DNA of 64,000 nucleotides from Cladocopium goreaui (taxonomy: Eukaryota; Sar; Dinophyceae; Suessiales; Symbiodiniaceae). Where the stretch lies: positions 1,121,001 to 1,185,000 of the forward strand of contig CAMXCT020001001.1 in the NCBI GenBank assembly GCA_947184155.2. Reading direction: 5' to 3'. The notes beneath the pieces were generated by a model that saw only the letters and a list, made by a program, of their open reading frames with translations, searched no databases and was not told the origin of the DNA. Both the position numbers and the translations under genes were made by a program. The first letter of the stretch is position 1, and each line of letters begins with the position of its first letter. Shown in pieces: positions 53,678 to 63,109 of the stretch.

Positions 53678-54892
53678 CTTCCAGGGCAGGTGTCGTCTTG
53701 TTAGAGGACAATGACAGTTTCACTGCACGTTCTCTATCTTTCAACAGTCGTTCTTGTTTTCCTCTTGCTATGTATCCTTTGATCATACCAGTTAGGTAAA
53801 CATAGGTCTTCTCAGGATGCCCTTCATCAAAGGTTTTGTATCGGTTGATATCAAAGGCCATAAGCTTTGAGTGTTCAATCTTCCGGAACAATGTGTCACG
53901 CAGGGAATTGTTGGAAGGCAGATCATCATGTTTCATATTGTATACGATGTCAAGCCACTTGTTGTAGAAGGCCTCAAGCTGGTCATCTCCATAGTAGTTG
54001 AACATATACAAATGATGGGCGTTGTAGAGAACTTCAGTGTGGTCAGGTGACTTGAAGCTAATCAGTATCATTGCGAATAGTTCTCGTCCCTTGATGAAGT
54101 CCCCACTTCTCCCATACAATTGGTTCTTCATGGACATGTCATACTTCACTTGCATGGACTTGTCCCCAGCATTGTCAATGACTTTCCTCAAGGCATTGGA
54201 GAGCTTGGCATCAATGGATTGGAATCTCACATCAGGTGCTTTGGCCAGAGCCTCCAAGTCAGGTTGATCTGCAAGACACGGAGCTAGCCACGCTTTCCAA
54301 TCTTCATAGTTTCGATCTCCACTTGCAACACAAACTTCATGAACAACACTTCCCTTCCAGGATGAAAGTTCAGTGGTCTTAGGCCAGGGTTGGAGGCTGA
54401 TCTTTTCGGCTTCTCTTAGAGATACGGATGACTTGGATCTATCCCTCTCAAGGTTCTCCAACTCCTTGACATTGGTGTTGTACTCATTCCTGAGCTTCTC
54501 GAAGGCTTCAGCTTCTGCTCGGTATTCCTGCTCTTCATCGTTGGCGCGATCTTCAGCTTGAGAGAAATTGTTCTTGTAATAATCTTTCCGATCTTCCATC
54601 TTCTTCAACTCATCTTGTAGATTTCGAACTTCAGTGTTCCTCTCTTGCTTCATCTCGTCCAACTCTGCTTTCAATTTGGCACACTTCTCTTCACATTCAT
54701 TCCGAGGCATAGCACTACTGGGGTACCCATGTAATGTAGTCGGTCTATTCAATGATGAAGAAGAATGAGCCTGGTTTTCCAACTTCAGGGCAGCGATGGT
54801 GCTTGACATCTCTTCTACCTCAGCGAAACGCTCATTAGCCAATTGATGCATCTCGGTCAAGTGGCTTTCAGGGATGGAATAGTCAGTCGCAC
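53571..54892 (-). CDS. gag: Gag part 2: coiled-coil and capsid-like domain
   Basis: The frame is open from 54,895 after a TGA. The first in-frame ATG is after Thr-Glu at 54,854, but joining to part 1 by a 46-nt intron makes an upstream start unnecessary. About 130 residues of coiled coil (Glu/Lys/Asn-rich) come first. A globular region follows that looks like a copia Gag capsid, containing WKGSVVHEVCVASGDRNYED, LSNALRKVIDNAGDKSM and LYMFNYYGDDQLEAFYNKWL, then a basic tail. Copia-order Gag proteins form the intracellular particle that packages element RNA. It ends at a TGA at 53,571 inside the protease frame. Confidence 0.78.
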
Positions 54893-56523
54893 CTTTTGAT
54901 CACGAGTCTTCTGTCGTTCAACATCTTGATGGACTTACCTGCATCCCTGTGAGCACGCTCAAGAGAGTCTTTTTGGGCTTCAAGTTCGGTATGAAGGCGA
55001 GCAATGGCTGTATCCCTGTCATTGATTTCATTGTGCAAATTGTCGAACAAGTTACCCGTCACATTCGGATTGCTACTCATGTGATCGATCTTGTTCAGAG
55101 CATCTTGATACTTCTTACCAGTTTCATCGAAATGTTGCTGGAAGGTTTTGAGCAGGTTCTCAGTGTCAATGAGTTCAGTTCTGTTTTGCAAGTACAACTT
55201 GTCAACTTCAGCCTTGGATTCCTTCAAGCTGTCACGCTCACGCACGGCTTGCATATACATCTCGTATAGTGGTCCTCCATGCGGTGATCTGCTTGGTGAA
55301 GATCTTCTGGCTTGTTGACAGGAAAGTTCATGATACTGATTCTTCGATTCAGTCAGTTGTTGTTGCATTCGATCTAAAAGACTTTGTTTCATGTGTAGTT
55401 CCGAACGTAGTCCCATTATCCTCATGTCCCGCATGCCGCCTGATTCAGCTAGAGATTCTTCAGAAACCTTGTTCTCGGAAATCGCTAGTCGAGATTGTAA
55501 GTTTTCATTGTGGATCACCTGCAATCGAAGTTGCGACTCTTCCAAAGCTAAGTGATGCTCACCCATGTCAGCAGCATCGAGCTCAATTTCCAGTCGTCTA
55601 ACGTTCATGGCCATGGTGTGCTTCATCGTTTGGTTCTGATTGGCAACCTCGAGCATCTCGATTTGTAAAGCACATGTTTGGTCGTTAGCGTAGCCGACCG
55701 CTAGAGCTTCTTGCTTGGCATTCATCTCTGCGTTTTCCAGTTCCAGTCTGAGTTGATTGATGTGAGCATTCACATCAGCGCCCACATGCACCATAATTGC
55801 GTTCGCTTGTCCCATTTGTTCATCAAATTCCGAACGTAGTCGTGAATATTTGAATTCCAAACGAGATGCAGCTTCATTCGACATAGCCTGATACCTCTCC
55901 AACTCTTCGATCCTGTAGGATGCACCTTCATCTTCTTGTTGTGCAGCCTGTAACTCGAAGTTCAGCATCTGGAGTTGTTCGGTCATCGACATCATCTCTT
56001 GATGAGTGGTGCTTTCCAGGAAATTAAATTGTTGATAGGCATATGCTGTCGTCTCGGTCAATCTTGCCTGAAGTACGGATTCTTCTTCAGTGGCCTTTTC
56101 CAGTGATGTCTTGTATTCAGCTAGTTCACTCTGATAAGCGGTGAAGATGTCGCTACCACTCGATGGGGCGTTCACTTGCTGATAAGATCCCGTCCCTGAT
56201 GGAGTAGCGTCCTGAATCGGTGAAGGCGGATTCGACGACGTAGTCTTTGCCTTAGTCCTTGGAGTCATCGGTGGCGACAATTGTCGTGCAGATGATCTTC
56301 TCTTTCCAGGTGTGCTGTCCCTATCTTCGATTGCTTGCATTGTCGAAATTTGTCTCCCTCTAGGAGCAACCAGAGGTCGCCTGGGTAGGCTCGTTCTCAG
56401 TTCTGAGGCATCGCTTCCACCAGTGTCGATACTCTGTGAAGAATTTGACTGCGTGCCGGCAGCTGGTGCAACGGCATGTCCAGAGAAAGAAAATGCGTTA
56501 TCACTGCTATCCTGTTCAGTCAT
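54883..56523 (-). CDS. gag: Gag part 1: N-terminal coiled-coil protein (546 aa if unspliced)
   Basis: Starts at the first ATG downstream of the 5' LTR (56,523), 58 nt after the LTR border. Residues 1-110 are Ser/Pro/Arg-rich and disordered; 115-540 are nearly continuous heptad-type coiled coil. If the candidate intron at 54,893-54,938 is spliced, translation runs on into gag part 2. If it is retained, the protein ends at the TGA at 54,883 after a short alternative tail (Asp-Arg-Arg-Leu-Val-Ile-Lys-Arg-Cys-Asp). The first about 110 codons are duplicated at 58,053-58,383. Confidence 0.75.
   Translation of the reverse strand: MTEQDSSDNAFSFSGHAVAPAAGTQSNSSQSIDTGGSDASELRTSLPRRPLVAPRGRQISTMQAIEDRDSTPGKRRSSARQLSPPMTPRTKAKTTSSNPPSPIQDATPSGTGSYQQVNAPSSGSDIFTAYQSELAEYKTSLEKATEEESVLQARLTETTAYAYQQFNFLESTTHQEMMSMTEQLQMLNFELQAAQQEDEGASYRIEELERYQAMSNEAASRLEFKYSRLRSEFDEQMGQANAIMVHVGADVNAHINQLRLELENAEMNAKQEALAVGYANDQTCALQIEMLEVANQNQTMKHTMAMNVRRLEIELDAADMGEHHLALEESQLRLQVIHNENLQSRLAISENKVSEESLAESGGMRDMRIMGLRSELHMKQSLLDRMQQQLTESKNQYHELSCQQARRSSPSRSPHGGPLYEMYMQAVRERDSLKESKAEVDKLYLQNRTELIDTENLLKTFQQHFDETGKKYQDALNKIDHMSSNPNVTGNLFDNLHNEINDRDTAIARLHTELEAQKDSLERAHRDAGKSIKMLNDRRLVIKRCD
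54893..54938 (-). other. Candidate 46-nt intron joining gag parts 1 and 2
   Basis: The donor is GATGCAG|GTAAGTCC and the acceptor ATCAAAAG|GTGCG. Removing 46 nt joins codon GCA G+GT GCG and puts the two open frames in phase. The AG|GTAAGT donor is a perfect consensus and the G after the acceptor is usual in dinoflagellates. The size is very small, and no transcript has been seen. Confidence 0.55.
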
Positions 56524-56555
56524 CTGTAAGGCCCGCGGCTACCCGCTCGTAGGCT

Positions 56556-56572
56556 CCGTAGGAGTCCTACGG
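56556..56572 (-). promoter_or_regulatory. Palindromic hairpin in the 5' leader
   Basis: CCGTAGGA-G-TCCTACGG is a perfect 8-bp inverted repeat with one central base, between the primer site and the gag ATG. It is placed where retroelements carry RNA dimerisation or packaging signals. Confidence 0.5.
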
Positions 56573-56581
56573 CTGATAACC
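56571..56581 (-). promoter_or_regulatory. Primer-binding site, half-tRNA type
   Basis: Directly after the 5' LTR the minus strand reads GGTTATCAGCC. This differs by one base from the complement of the initiator-tRNA anticodon stem-loop (GGTTATGAGCC). Drosophila copia also primes from an internally cut initiator tRNA with a GGTTATG site. It abuts the LTR without a gap. Confidence 0.6.
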
Positions 56582-56809
56582 TGTGAATCGGAGGTTATCT
56601 CCCCGATTATGTGCTGTTGTTTGATCTTGAGGTTGATGTTCTCAACAATGACGACACGGGAATTGCAGTTTCAGCATGGCGGCGTTTTCTCTTGGCACCT
56701 GCAGTGATCTTGAGCCAAAGGAGCAGATTGATGCACCCCTTGGCGGTGGACAATTAAGAGTTGAATTATATGGGAGTGTGCAGTGATCCGTAGCCTACAC
56801 TCCATTCGC

Positions 56810-56810
<1 letters not shown>
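56582..56810 (-). repeat. 5' LTR of the retroelement
   Basis: 229 bp, identical to the 3' LTR except for one missing G. Read on the minus strand it contains CATATAATTC near 56,765 and TTTGGCTCAAG at 56,709-56,719, the latter identical to the last 11 nt of the dinoflagellate spliced leader. Confidence 0.93.
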
Positions 56811-56875
<65 letters not shown>

Positions 56876-56896
56876 TAGATAGATAGATTAGATAAT

Positions 56897-56928
<32 letters not shown>

Positions 56929-57190
56929 GAGATAGAGAGATAGAGAGATAGGTAGATGTAGATGTAGATGTAGATGCAGATGCAGATGTAGATGTAGATG
57001 TAGATATAGATAGATTTAAAAATATATAGACATAGATATAGACATAGATATAGACATAGATATAGACTATAATATAAACATGATGTAGACATAGATAGAC
57101 ATCGATAGATATAGATACGTATAGATAGAATTAGATAGATATAGATATAGATAGAGATATAGATGGAGATAGAGATAGATGGATGTGTAT
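56811..57190. repeat. GATA/GATGTA microsatellite flank
   Basis: Continuation of the insertion-site GATA tract, grading into GATGTA, GATATA and ATAGAC words. Confidence 0.85.
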
Positions 57191-57239
57191 CTAATGCACA
57201 ACATGCACCCGGTGAACATGCTTCACTGATAGATTGATC

Positions 57240-58052
57240 GATAGATGATAGATGAGTCATAGGAGCCAGGAGCCATAGAAGCCACAGAAGCCACAGAAGC
57301 CACCAGGAGCCACCAGCAGCCAGGACCCAAAAAAAAAATGCCCCAAAAAAAATGCCAAAAAAAAAATGCCCCAAAAAAATAGCCCTCCAGTTGGAACTGT
57401 TCCTTTTACATGGTCACGACAGTCCGCACAGCGTCCTGGCGTCAGCTGTGGAGCAGGGTGGAGGTTCCAGCCGTTGTCAAGCTCACTGACTTCTTCCTCA
57501 CTTCAAACAACTCAAAGCCAACAACGGCGCTGAGAACAGCATCAGGTTCCATCATATTGCAGTTAGTTTAACAGCAAGGAGTGTTAAACAGCATCTGTTG
57601 GGGTCTTGTATCTTCATGGACATGCTGATGTCATGCTAATGTCATGCATATGTGGCGAATTATTGGACACAGGGAAGAGGGGAAAAAAAATAGAAATCGG
57701 CAGCATGAAGAATTGCGAGTGGTTGATCTATGGTTTTTGATCATTTGTCAGTGTTGATACCAAGCGCGGAAAAAAAACGACTGAACAAGTTAGGCTTCCA
57801 GAAATTGCTCGGCAAAGTCGGGCGGGAAGGCATGCTCCACCACCAAAACTCCTGCTGGTGTTGATCTGAAAAAACTGCTCGTGAGAGTCGTAGCTGTTTG
57901 ACTGTTTGACTGCATCCGACTGTTCTACCAAAGCGGAGTTGCCGAGGCGCCGAGCCATGGTCAGATGGTGGAGGGAGTACTGATTTCAAGCAACTCACTT
58001 CAAACAGTCATACAATGTCACACAGCATCATACAGGAATCATACAGGAATCA
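57240..58052. other. Host flank, no confident gene (copy 1)
   Basis: Contains AGCCACCAGG short repeats and AAAAAAATGCCCC runs, then unique sequence. A minus-strand frame at 57,728-57,998 is fairly protein-like (GNSALVEQSDAVKQSNSYDS) and is preserved in copy 2, but it has no splice support. Confidence 0.35.
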
Positions 58053-58383
58053 TCCCTGATGGAGTAGCGTCCTGAATCGGTGAAGGCGGATTCGACGACG
58101 TAGTCTTTGCCTTAGTCCTTGGAGTCATCGGTGGCGACAATTGTCGTGCAGATGATCTTCTCTTTCCAGGTGTGCTGTCCCTATCTTCGATTGCTTGCAT
58201 TGTCGAAATTTGTCTCCCTCTAGGAGCAACCAGAGGTCGCCTGGGTAGGCTCGTTCTCAGTTCTGAGGCATCGCTTCCACCAGTGTCGATACTCTGTGAA
58301 GAATTTGACTGCGTGCCGGCAGCTGGTGCAACGGCATGTCCAGAGAAAGAAAATGCGTTATCACTGCTATCCTGTTCAGTCAT
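58053..58383 (-). pseudogene. Truncated duplicate of gag part 1
   Basis: Keeps the gag ATG (58,383) and about 110 codons identical to the intact copy, then runs into host flank at the duplication join. It cannot make Gag. Confidence 0.85.
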
Positions 58384-58441
58384 CTGTAAGGCCCGCGGCT
58401 ACCCGCTCGTAGGCTCCGTAGGAGTCCTACGGCTGATAACC

Positions 58442-58670
58442 TGTGAATCGGAGGTTATCTCCCCGATTATGTGCTGTTGTTTGATCTTGAGGTTGATGTT
58501 CTCAACAATGACGACACGGGAATTGCAGTTTCAGCATGGCGGCGTTTTCTCTTGGCACCTGCAGTGATCTTGAGCCAAAGGAGCAGATTGATGCACCCCT
58601 TGGCGGTGGACAATTAAGAGTTGAATTATATGGGAGTGTGCAGTGATCCGTAGCCTACACTCCATTCGCA
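58442..58670 (-). repeat. Duplicated LTR (not a recombination solo LTR)
   Basis: 229 bp, identical to the 5' LTR at 56,582-56,810 including the missing G. It arose by segmental duplication rather than LTR-LTR recombination. Confidence 0.92.
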
Positions 58671-59030
58671 TAGATAGATAGATAGATAGATAGATAGATT
58701 AGATAATTAGATAGATAGATAGATAGATAGAGAGATAGAGAGATAGGTAGATGTAGATGTAGATGTAGATGCAGATGCAGATGCAGATGTAGATGTAGAT
58801 GTAGATATAGATAGATTTAAAAATATATAGACATAGATATAGACGTAGATATAGACATAGATATAGACTATAATATAAACATGATGTAGACATAGATAGA
58901 CATCGATAGATATAGATACGTATAGATAGAATTAGATAGATATAGATATAGATAGAGATATAGATGGAGATAGAGATAGATGGATGTGTATCTAATGCAC
59001 AACATGCACCCGGTGAACATGCTTCACTGA
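58671..59030. repeat. GATA/GATGTA microsatellite flank, copy 2
   Basis: Same tract as 56,811-57,190 but about 50 bp shorter. Confidence 0.85.
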
Positions 59031-59099
59031 TAGATTGATCGATAGATGATAGATGAGTCATAGGAGCCAGGAGCCATAGAAGCCACAGAAGCCACCAGG

Positions 59100-60470
59100 A
59101 GCCACCAGAGCCACCAGGAGCCACCAGCAGCCAGGACCCAAAAAAAAAATGCCCCAAAAAAAATGCAAAAAAAAAAATGCCCCAAAAAAATAGCCCTCCA
59201 GTTGGAACTGTTCCTTTTACATGGTCACGACAGTCCGCACAGCGTCCTGGCGTCAGCTGTGGAGCAGGGTGGAGGTTCCAGCCGTTGTCAAGCTCACTGA
59301 CTTCTTCCTCACTTCAAACAACTCAAAGCCAACAACGGCGCTGAGAACAGCATCAGGTTCCATCATATTGCAGTTAGTTTAACGGCAAGGAGTGTTAAAC
59401 AGCATCTGTTGGGGTCTTGTATCTTCATGGACATGCTGATGTCATGCTAATGTCATGCATATGCGGCGAATTATTGGACACAGGGAAGAGGGGAAAAAAA
59501 ATAGAAATCGGCAGCATGAAGAATTGCGAGTGGTTGATCTATGGTTTTTGATCATTTGTCAGTGTTGATACCAAGCGCGGAAAAAAAACGACTGAACAAG
59601 TTAGGCTTCCAGAAATTGCTCGGCAAAGTCGGGCGGGAAGGCATGCTCCACCACCAAAACTCCTGCTGGTGTTGATCTGAAAAAACTGCTCGTGAGAGTC
59701 GTAGCTGTTTGACTGTTTGACTGCATCCGACTGTTCTACCAAAGCGGAGTTGCCGAGGCGCCGAGCCATGGTCAGATGGTGGAGGGAGTACTGATTTCAA
59801 GCAACTCACTTCAAACAGTCATACAATGTCACACAGCATCATACAGGAATCATACAGGAATCATACCGGAATCATACAGTCCTTCTGAGAGAAGTTGTTG
59901 TATCAAAGGCCCATCATCGTCTCCAGGAGCTATTTTTAACCATCCCAAGGCTCTAGCCCACTCCTCAACTGCACCCAGGCAAGGCTGTCGGAGGGGAATG
60001 CAATGATTGTCCTTTCTATTGCACTCTTACCATGAAAATGGTCACAGCATGCTAGAGCAAGCAGTCATCTCCATTGAACTCAACCCTCGGAAAATTCAAG
60101 GGGAAAGCAGGTCAGAGTATGTCAGAGTCATGTTTTATCATTTTGTTAAAAAACGCAAATGCAAAACCTGACTCTCATATTGCCACGTATTGCCACTGCC
60201 TGCTCTAATGACTTTCTGATAGCTGCCCCAACTGGCTCTCCTCGCCATTGATGCCGCAATTTACCTGGGCACCTAGCTGCGCATCGGCAAGTGACAAGCG
60301 CGGTACCTCCACCAAGGGGCAGCCGTTGGTCTATTTGTTGATATTTGGAGAGAAAAAAAAAGTGGGAATAAGTGGGATGTTTGTGGGAGAACGCGGAGAA
60401 CGCTACAATAATGTACAATAGATCAAGATCCCTTGAACACCATGACATGGCGTAGGTGCTGTAAATTCAC
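59100..60470. other. Host flank, no confident gene
   Basis: Copy-2 flank to 59,864, then unique sequence. The minus-strand frame at 59,539-59,809 repeats that of copy 1. A plus frame at 59,776-60,006 is weak. Confidence 0.3.
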
Positions 60471-60719
60471 TCAAACACCACGGTCTTCAGCGGAAATTGT
60501 CTGAGAAGTTTCCCTGTGAACCATCCTGAGATGACTCCACACTCGATGTTTGTTGTCCCTTGGCGTGATCAGCTTCCTCAAGTCATCCCACAGTGCTCCG
60601 ATCCAAGGTCCCTTTGAAACACCCCCGAAATCCATTGAACAATCCGAGCCTCGTGCCATGGCTGCCATGGAGTCGTCAAGCCCTTGCCTGAGGTGTCTGG
60701 CAGCGTCTGGGGAGTCCAT
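60471..60719 (-). CDS. Hypothetical 82-aa ORF or exon
   Basis: Runs from an ATG at 60,719, immediately after an AG (GATTTAG|ATG), to a TGA at 60,471. It contains RHLRQGLDDSMAAMARGSDC and GALWDDLRKLITPRDNKHRV. Codon and residue composition is clearly protein-like. The AG directly before the ATG could be a cis acceptor or a spliced-leader acceptor. Family unknown. Confidence 0.45.
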   Translation of the reverse strand: MDSPDAARHLRQGLDDSMAAMARGSDCSMDFGGVSKGPWIGALWDDLRKLITPRDNKHRVWSHLRMVHRETSQTISAEDRGV

Positions 60720-60869
60720 CTAAATCCATGGTTTGCTGGCTGACCACCTTCACCTTTCATCAAGCCCAATCAGGCATCGCAAAGCGCACCTTCCTTGCCC
60801 CTTGCATGGTCCAAAGCAGTCCTCACACTTCTCACCTCAAAGCCCAGTAAATGTTGTGTTTGTGCAGTA

Positions 60870-61230
60870 GGTGAAGCAGTGGAGAAGAAAGGCGTTTAAC
60901 GACGTGGATGAAACGTGGATGAACAGGAGTCTTCACAGCTGCATGTCCCCCATGCATGAGACCTCGGGATCCATGGAAGGCAAAAAAAGACTCTCAGAAT
61001 CTCTCAGAATGGCCTCCCGCAAAGCTCTGCGATGCGTTTGTTGCAGCATAGCGCTAGGTCTTTTCGATGGCAAGGCCTGGCAAATCAAGGGGTTCCTGAC
61101 CCACCCGTTGCATGCAGCATTGATGCCTTCGTGTCGCAGGGACATACCAAAACTGGGGCTGTTGCCTCCAAGATAGTTCCAAGACCCAAGGATGTGCCGT
61201 CCTGGACATCAACACCCCAAGATTTGTAGT
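60870..61230 (+). other. Coding-like patch, strand unresolved
   Basis: Two plus-strand frames and one minus-strand frame are open between 60,870 and 61,230. An acceptor-like CGTGTCGCAG at 61,139 favours a plus-strand exon ending at the stop at 61,227. No firm call. Confidence 0.28.
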
Positions 61231-61599
61231 CACCAAATAGTTTATATAAATAATGTTGAATAGTCGTCACCAAATCGAAGGAAAATTCAAACCTCCCCTA
61301 AAATGATTAATGACATTTCTATCATGTTCATTCATTTTCTATCTGCCTGTTTTCTATTACTTTGTATTGCTTTGTGGCACCCATGCATGCTATGTCGTAT
61401 ATCGGTCTGTTCGTCCGTCTATGGGTCCATCATCGCATGCATCATGTATCTCGGCCCCTACCCTAGACTTGGTGGAAACATATTCTAGTGGGGATTCATC
61501 CAAAAATCATGGACAGTGAACGGCTTTCTTCAAGGTCTTCCTCTTGTTGCTGGTTGATTTCTCATATGTTTGCATTCTCTCATGCAATTTTACATAGAT

Positions 61600-61800
61600 C
61601 TTACTTGCACTATTTCCGTCAAAAGCTTTGACACATATTGACATATAGGTTTTATTTCTCGCAAGTTTTCCCAAAGGCCGGTGGATGCCGGTGGCAACAG
61701 CTCCTTCCGCAGCCATTGCTCGCCGAAGTCCCCTTCATCGCGAAGGCGGAGCCAAAAGCACTGCTGCTCCGCGTCCCAGAAGCGTTCCTCACGAAAAAGG
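61600..61800 (-). CDS. Possible minus-strand exon
   Basis: The frame reads FWDAEQQCFWLRLRDEGDFG and EQWLRKELLPPASTGLWENL. The plus strand is also open with reasonable composition. Splice borders are unclear. Unidentified. Confidence 0.3.
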
Positions 61801-62261
61801 CCATGTGCAAAATGGGCAAGAAAAGTCAAGAAACAAACATGAAGAAACAAGGGCAGAAACAAGATACATCCAGGATCATCCAGGTGATAGATCCCAGATC
61901 CCAAAACACGACTCTTGGCCTTGCCTCATGCCCCAAATCCAACCGCCACACAGACACGCAACAGAAACCATGCTAGGAACAGATTCAAGTAGCAACACTT
62001 TGTGCAAGGACCCCTCCATGAGTCGCAAAACCTTGAGCTTCTAACGATTCTAACACTGCCATGACAACCCTGAATACATCCAACCCACAAACATTGGCCC
62101 AGCGTAATGCAGCTGCGTCACCCTAATTGCCAGCACCTCTATATTTCACAGTGGCTTGATTTAAATGATGCCAAGGTCGCTGGCTAAGCTTGGGCTATTG
62201 ACAGTTATTGAGCATATTTGTCCTAGCCTGAAAGACCCATTCTGGCCAAGCCTACCGCTGT

Positions 62262-62554
62262 GAATTGACCTAGAGTCTGATTCCTTCAAATCCTTCAGCC
62301 TCAAAGCATCACCAGTTCAAGATGTCTCAAACCCTTTTGACCATGGCCTCGCCAACTACGTGGATTTGACCTCAAAGAGAGCAGCTTTCAACTTCGTGCT
62401 GAGAATCTATCAGAAAATAAAGGGCAAAGAGGTAGTTGAGAGAGTTGAAAAATACCCCACCATCATGACATCATGGCACATCACCAAACGATTAACACCG
62501 ATTAAGTCTCCCCAAACCCAAGACTCAAACCCTTCCCCCAAACTGAACCCCTGA
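62262..62554 (+). CDS. Plus-strand exon, hypothetical
   Basis: The frame is open from just after a TGA at 62,259 and contains QDVSNPFDHGLANYVDLTSK and AAFNFVLRIYQKIKGKEVVE. The second half (after about 62,460) is Pro/Thr-rich and may be intron. No family recognised. Confidence 0.42.
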
Positions 62555-62909
62555 TTTGCCTAGCAAACTAGGCATCCACACAAAGGCTATGAACATCTCT
62601 GCCTGATTCTTGGCACAGCCGCTCCAAGTTCCTGGTTTGGGGCATGTTCATGAGCTGTTCAACCCCTGGCCACCGGCGAAAGTCAGCTAATGTATCTATC
62701 CGCTCTAAAGAAACATGGCGCCAACTGGTTTAAAACATCAACATCTTTCTTGCGAAAACATTTTTTCTCATTTTTTCTTCTGTCAACCATTGCAACAGCC
62801 CCTGAAGCTACATGCGTCAAGTCAAACATCATCAAAATCAGGACACATCATAAAACACCGTGAAACATCAGAAACATCATGAAACATCATGAACCATCAT
62901 CCCACAAAT

Positions 62910-63100
62910 GTTTGTTTGTGTTGGCGGTAGCAATTTCCTGTTGGTTTTGGGTGACAGCTGAACTCCCCGGCACCTTATGTTATACCCGCTGTTGTGAGGC
63001 AGCAATGGCTCGATGGGTCTCACCATGGCATAGACCATGGGATGATGAACCACCTACCGCAGTCGCAGTGGTGAAGGCCTCTTCCTTTATTCTTTTCATA
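62910..63100 (+). CDS. Possible plus-strand exon
   Basis: The frame reads VTAELPGTLCYTRCCEAAMA and WVSPWHRPWDDEPPTAVAVV. It is preceded by a hydrophobic stretch (FVLAVAISCWFW) that could be a membrane segment or intron. Borders unknown. Confidence 0.32.
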
Positions 63101-63109
63101 CTCCTGGAT

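Larger units (their letters stand above)
37501..56810 (-). mobile_element. Complete 19.3-kb Ty1/copia-order LTR retrotransposon
   Basis: LTRs of 230 bp (37,501) and 229 bp (56,582) start TG and end CA and differ by a single G. The flanking bases are TAGAT on both sides, consistent with a 5-bp target duplication, although the GATA repeat makes this unprovable. The gene order gag, protease, integrase, reverse transcriptase, RNase H is that of the copia order, with integrase before RT. Typical copia elements are about 5 kb; this one carries about 9.5 kb of coding sequence downstream of RNase H. The near-identical LTRs and almost intact frames indicate recent insertion and possible activity. Confidence 0.93.
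56193..58052. repeat. Tandem duplication, copy 1 (element 5' end plus host flank)
   Basis: Runs from inside gag part 1 through the 5' LTR, the GATA tract and about 1.1 kb of host flank. It is repeated directly afterwards at 58,053. The join is at ...GGAATCA|TCCCTGATGG with at most one or two bases of homology. Confidence 0.9.
58053..59864. repeat. Tandem duplication, copy 2
   Basis: Matches 56,193-58,052. Differences are a shorter GATA tract, an altered number of AGCCACC units and a few substitutions (for example TTTAACAGC/TTTAACGGC and ATGTGGCG/ATGCGGCG). Confidence 0.9.

Noticed and set aside
58442-58670. Interpretation as a true solo LTR from LTR-LTR recombination
   Set aside because: Host flank and gag sequence on both sides match the 56.2-58.05 kb copy, so it came from segmental duplication.
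61638-62044. Plus-strand frames overlapping the minus-strand exon at 61.6-61.8 kb
   Set aside because: Both strands look coding and neither has decisive splice signals. The minus frame is slightly more protein-like, so the plus frames were not listed.
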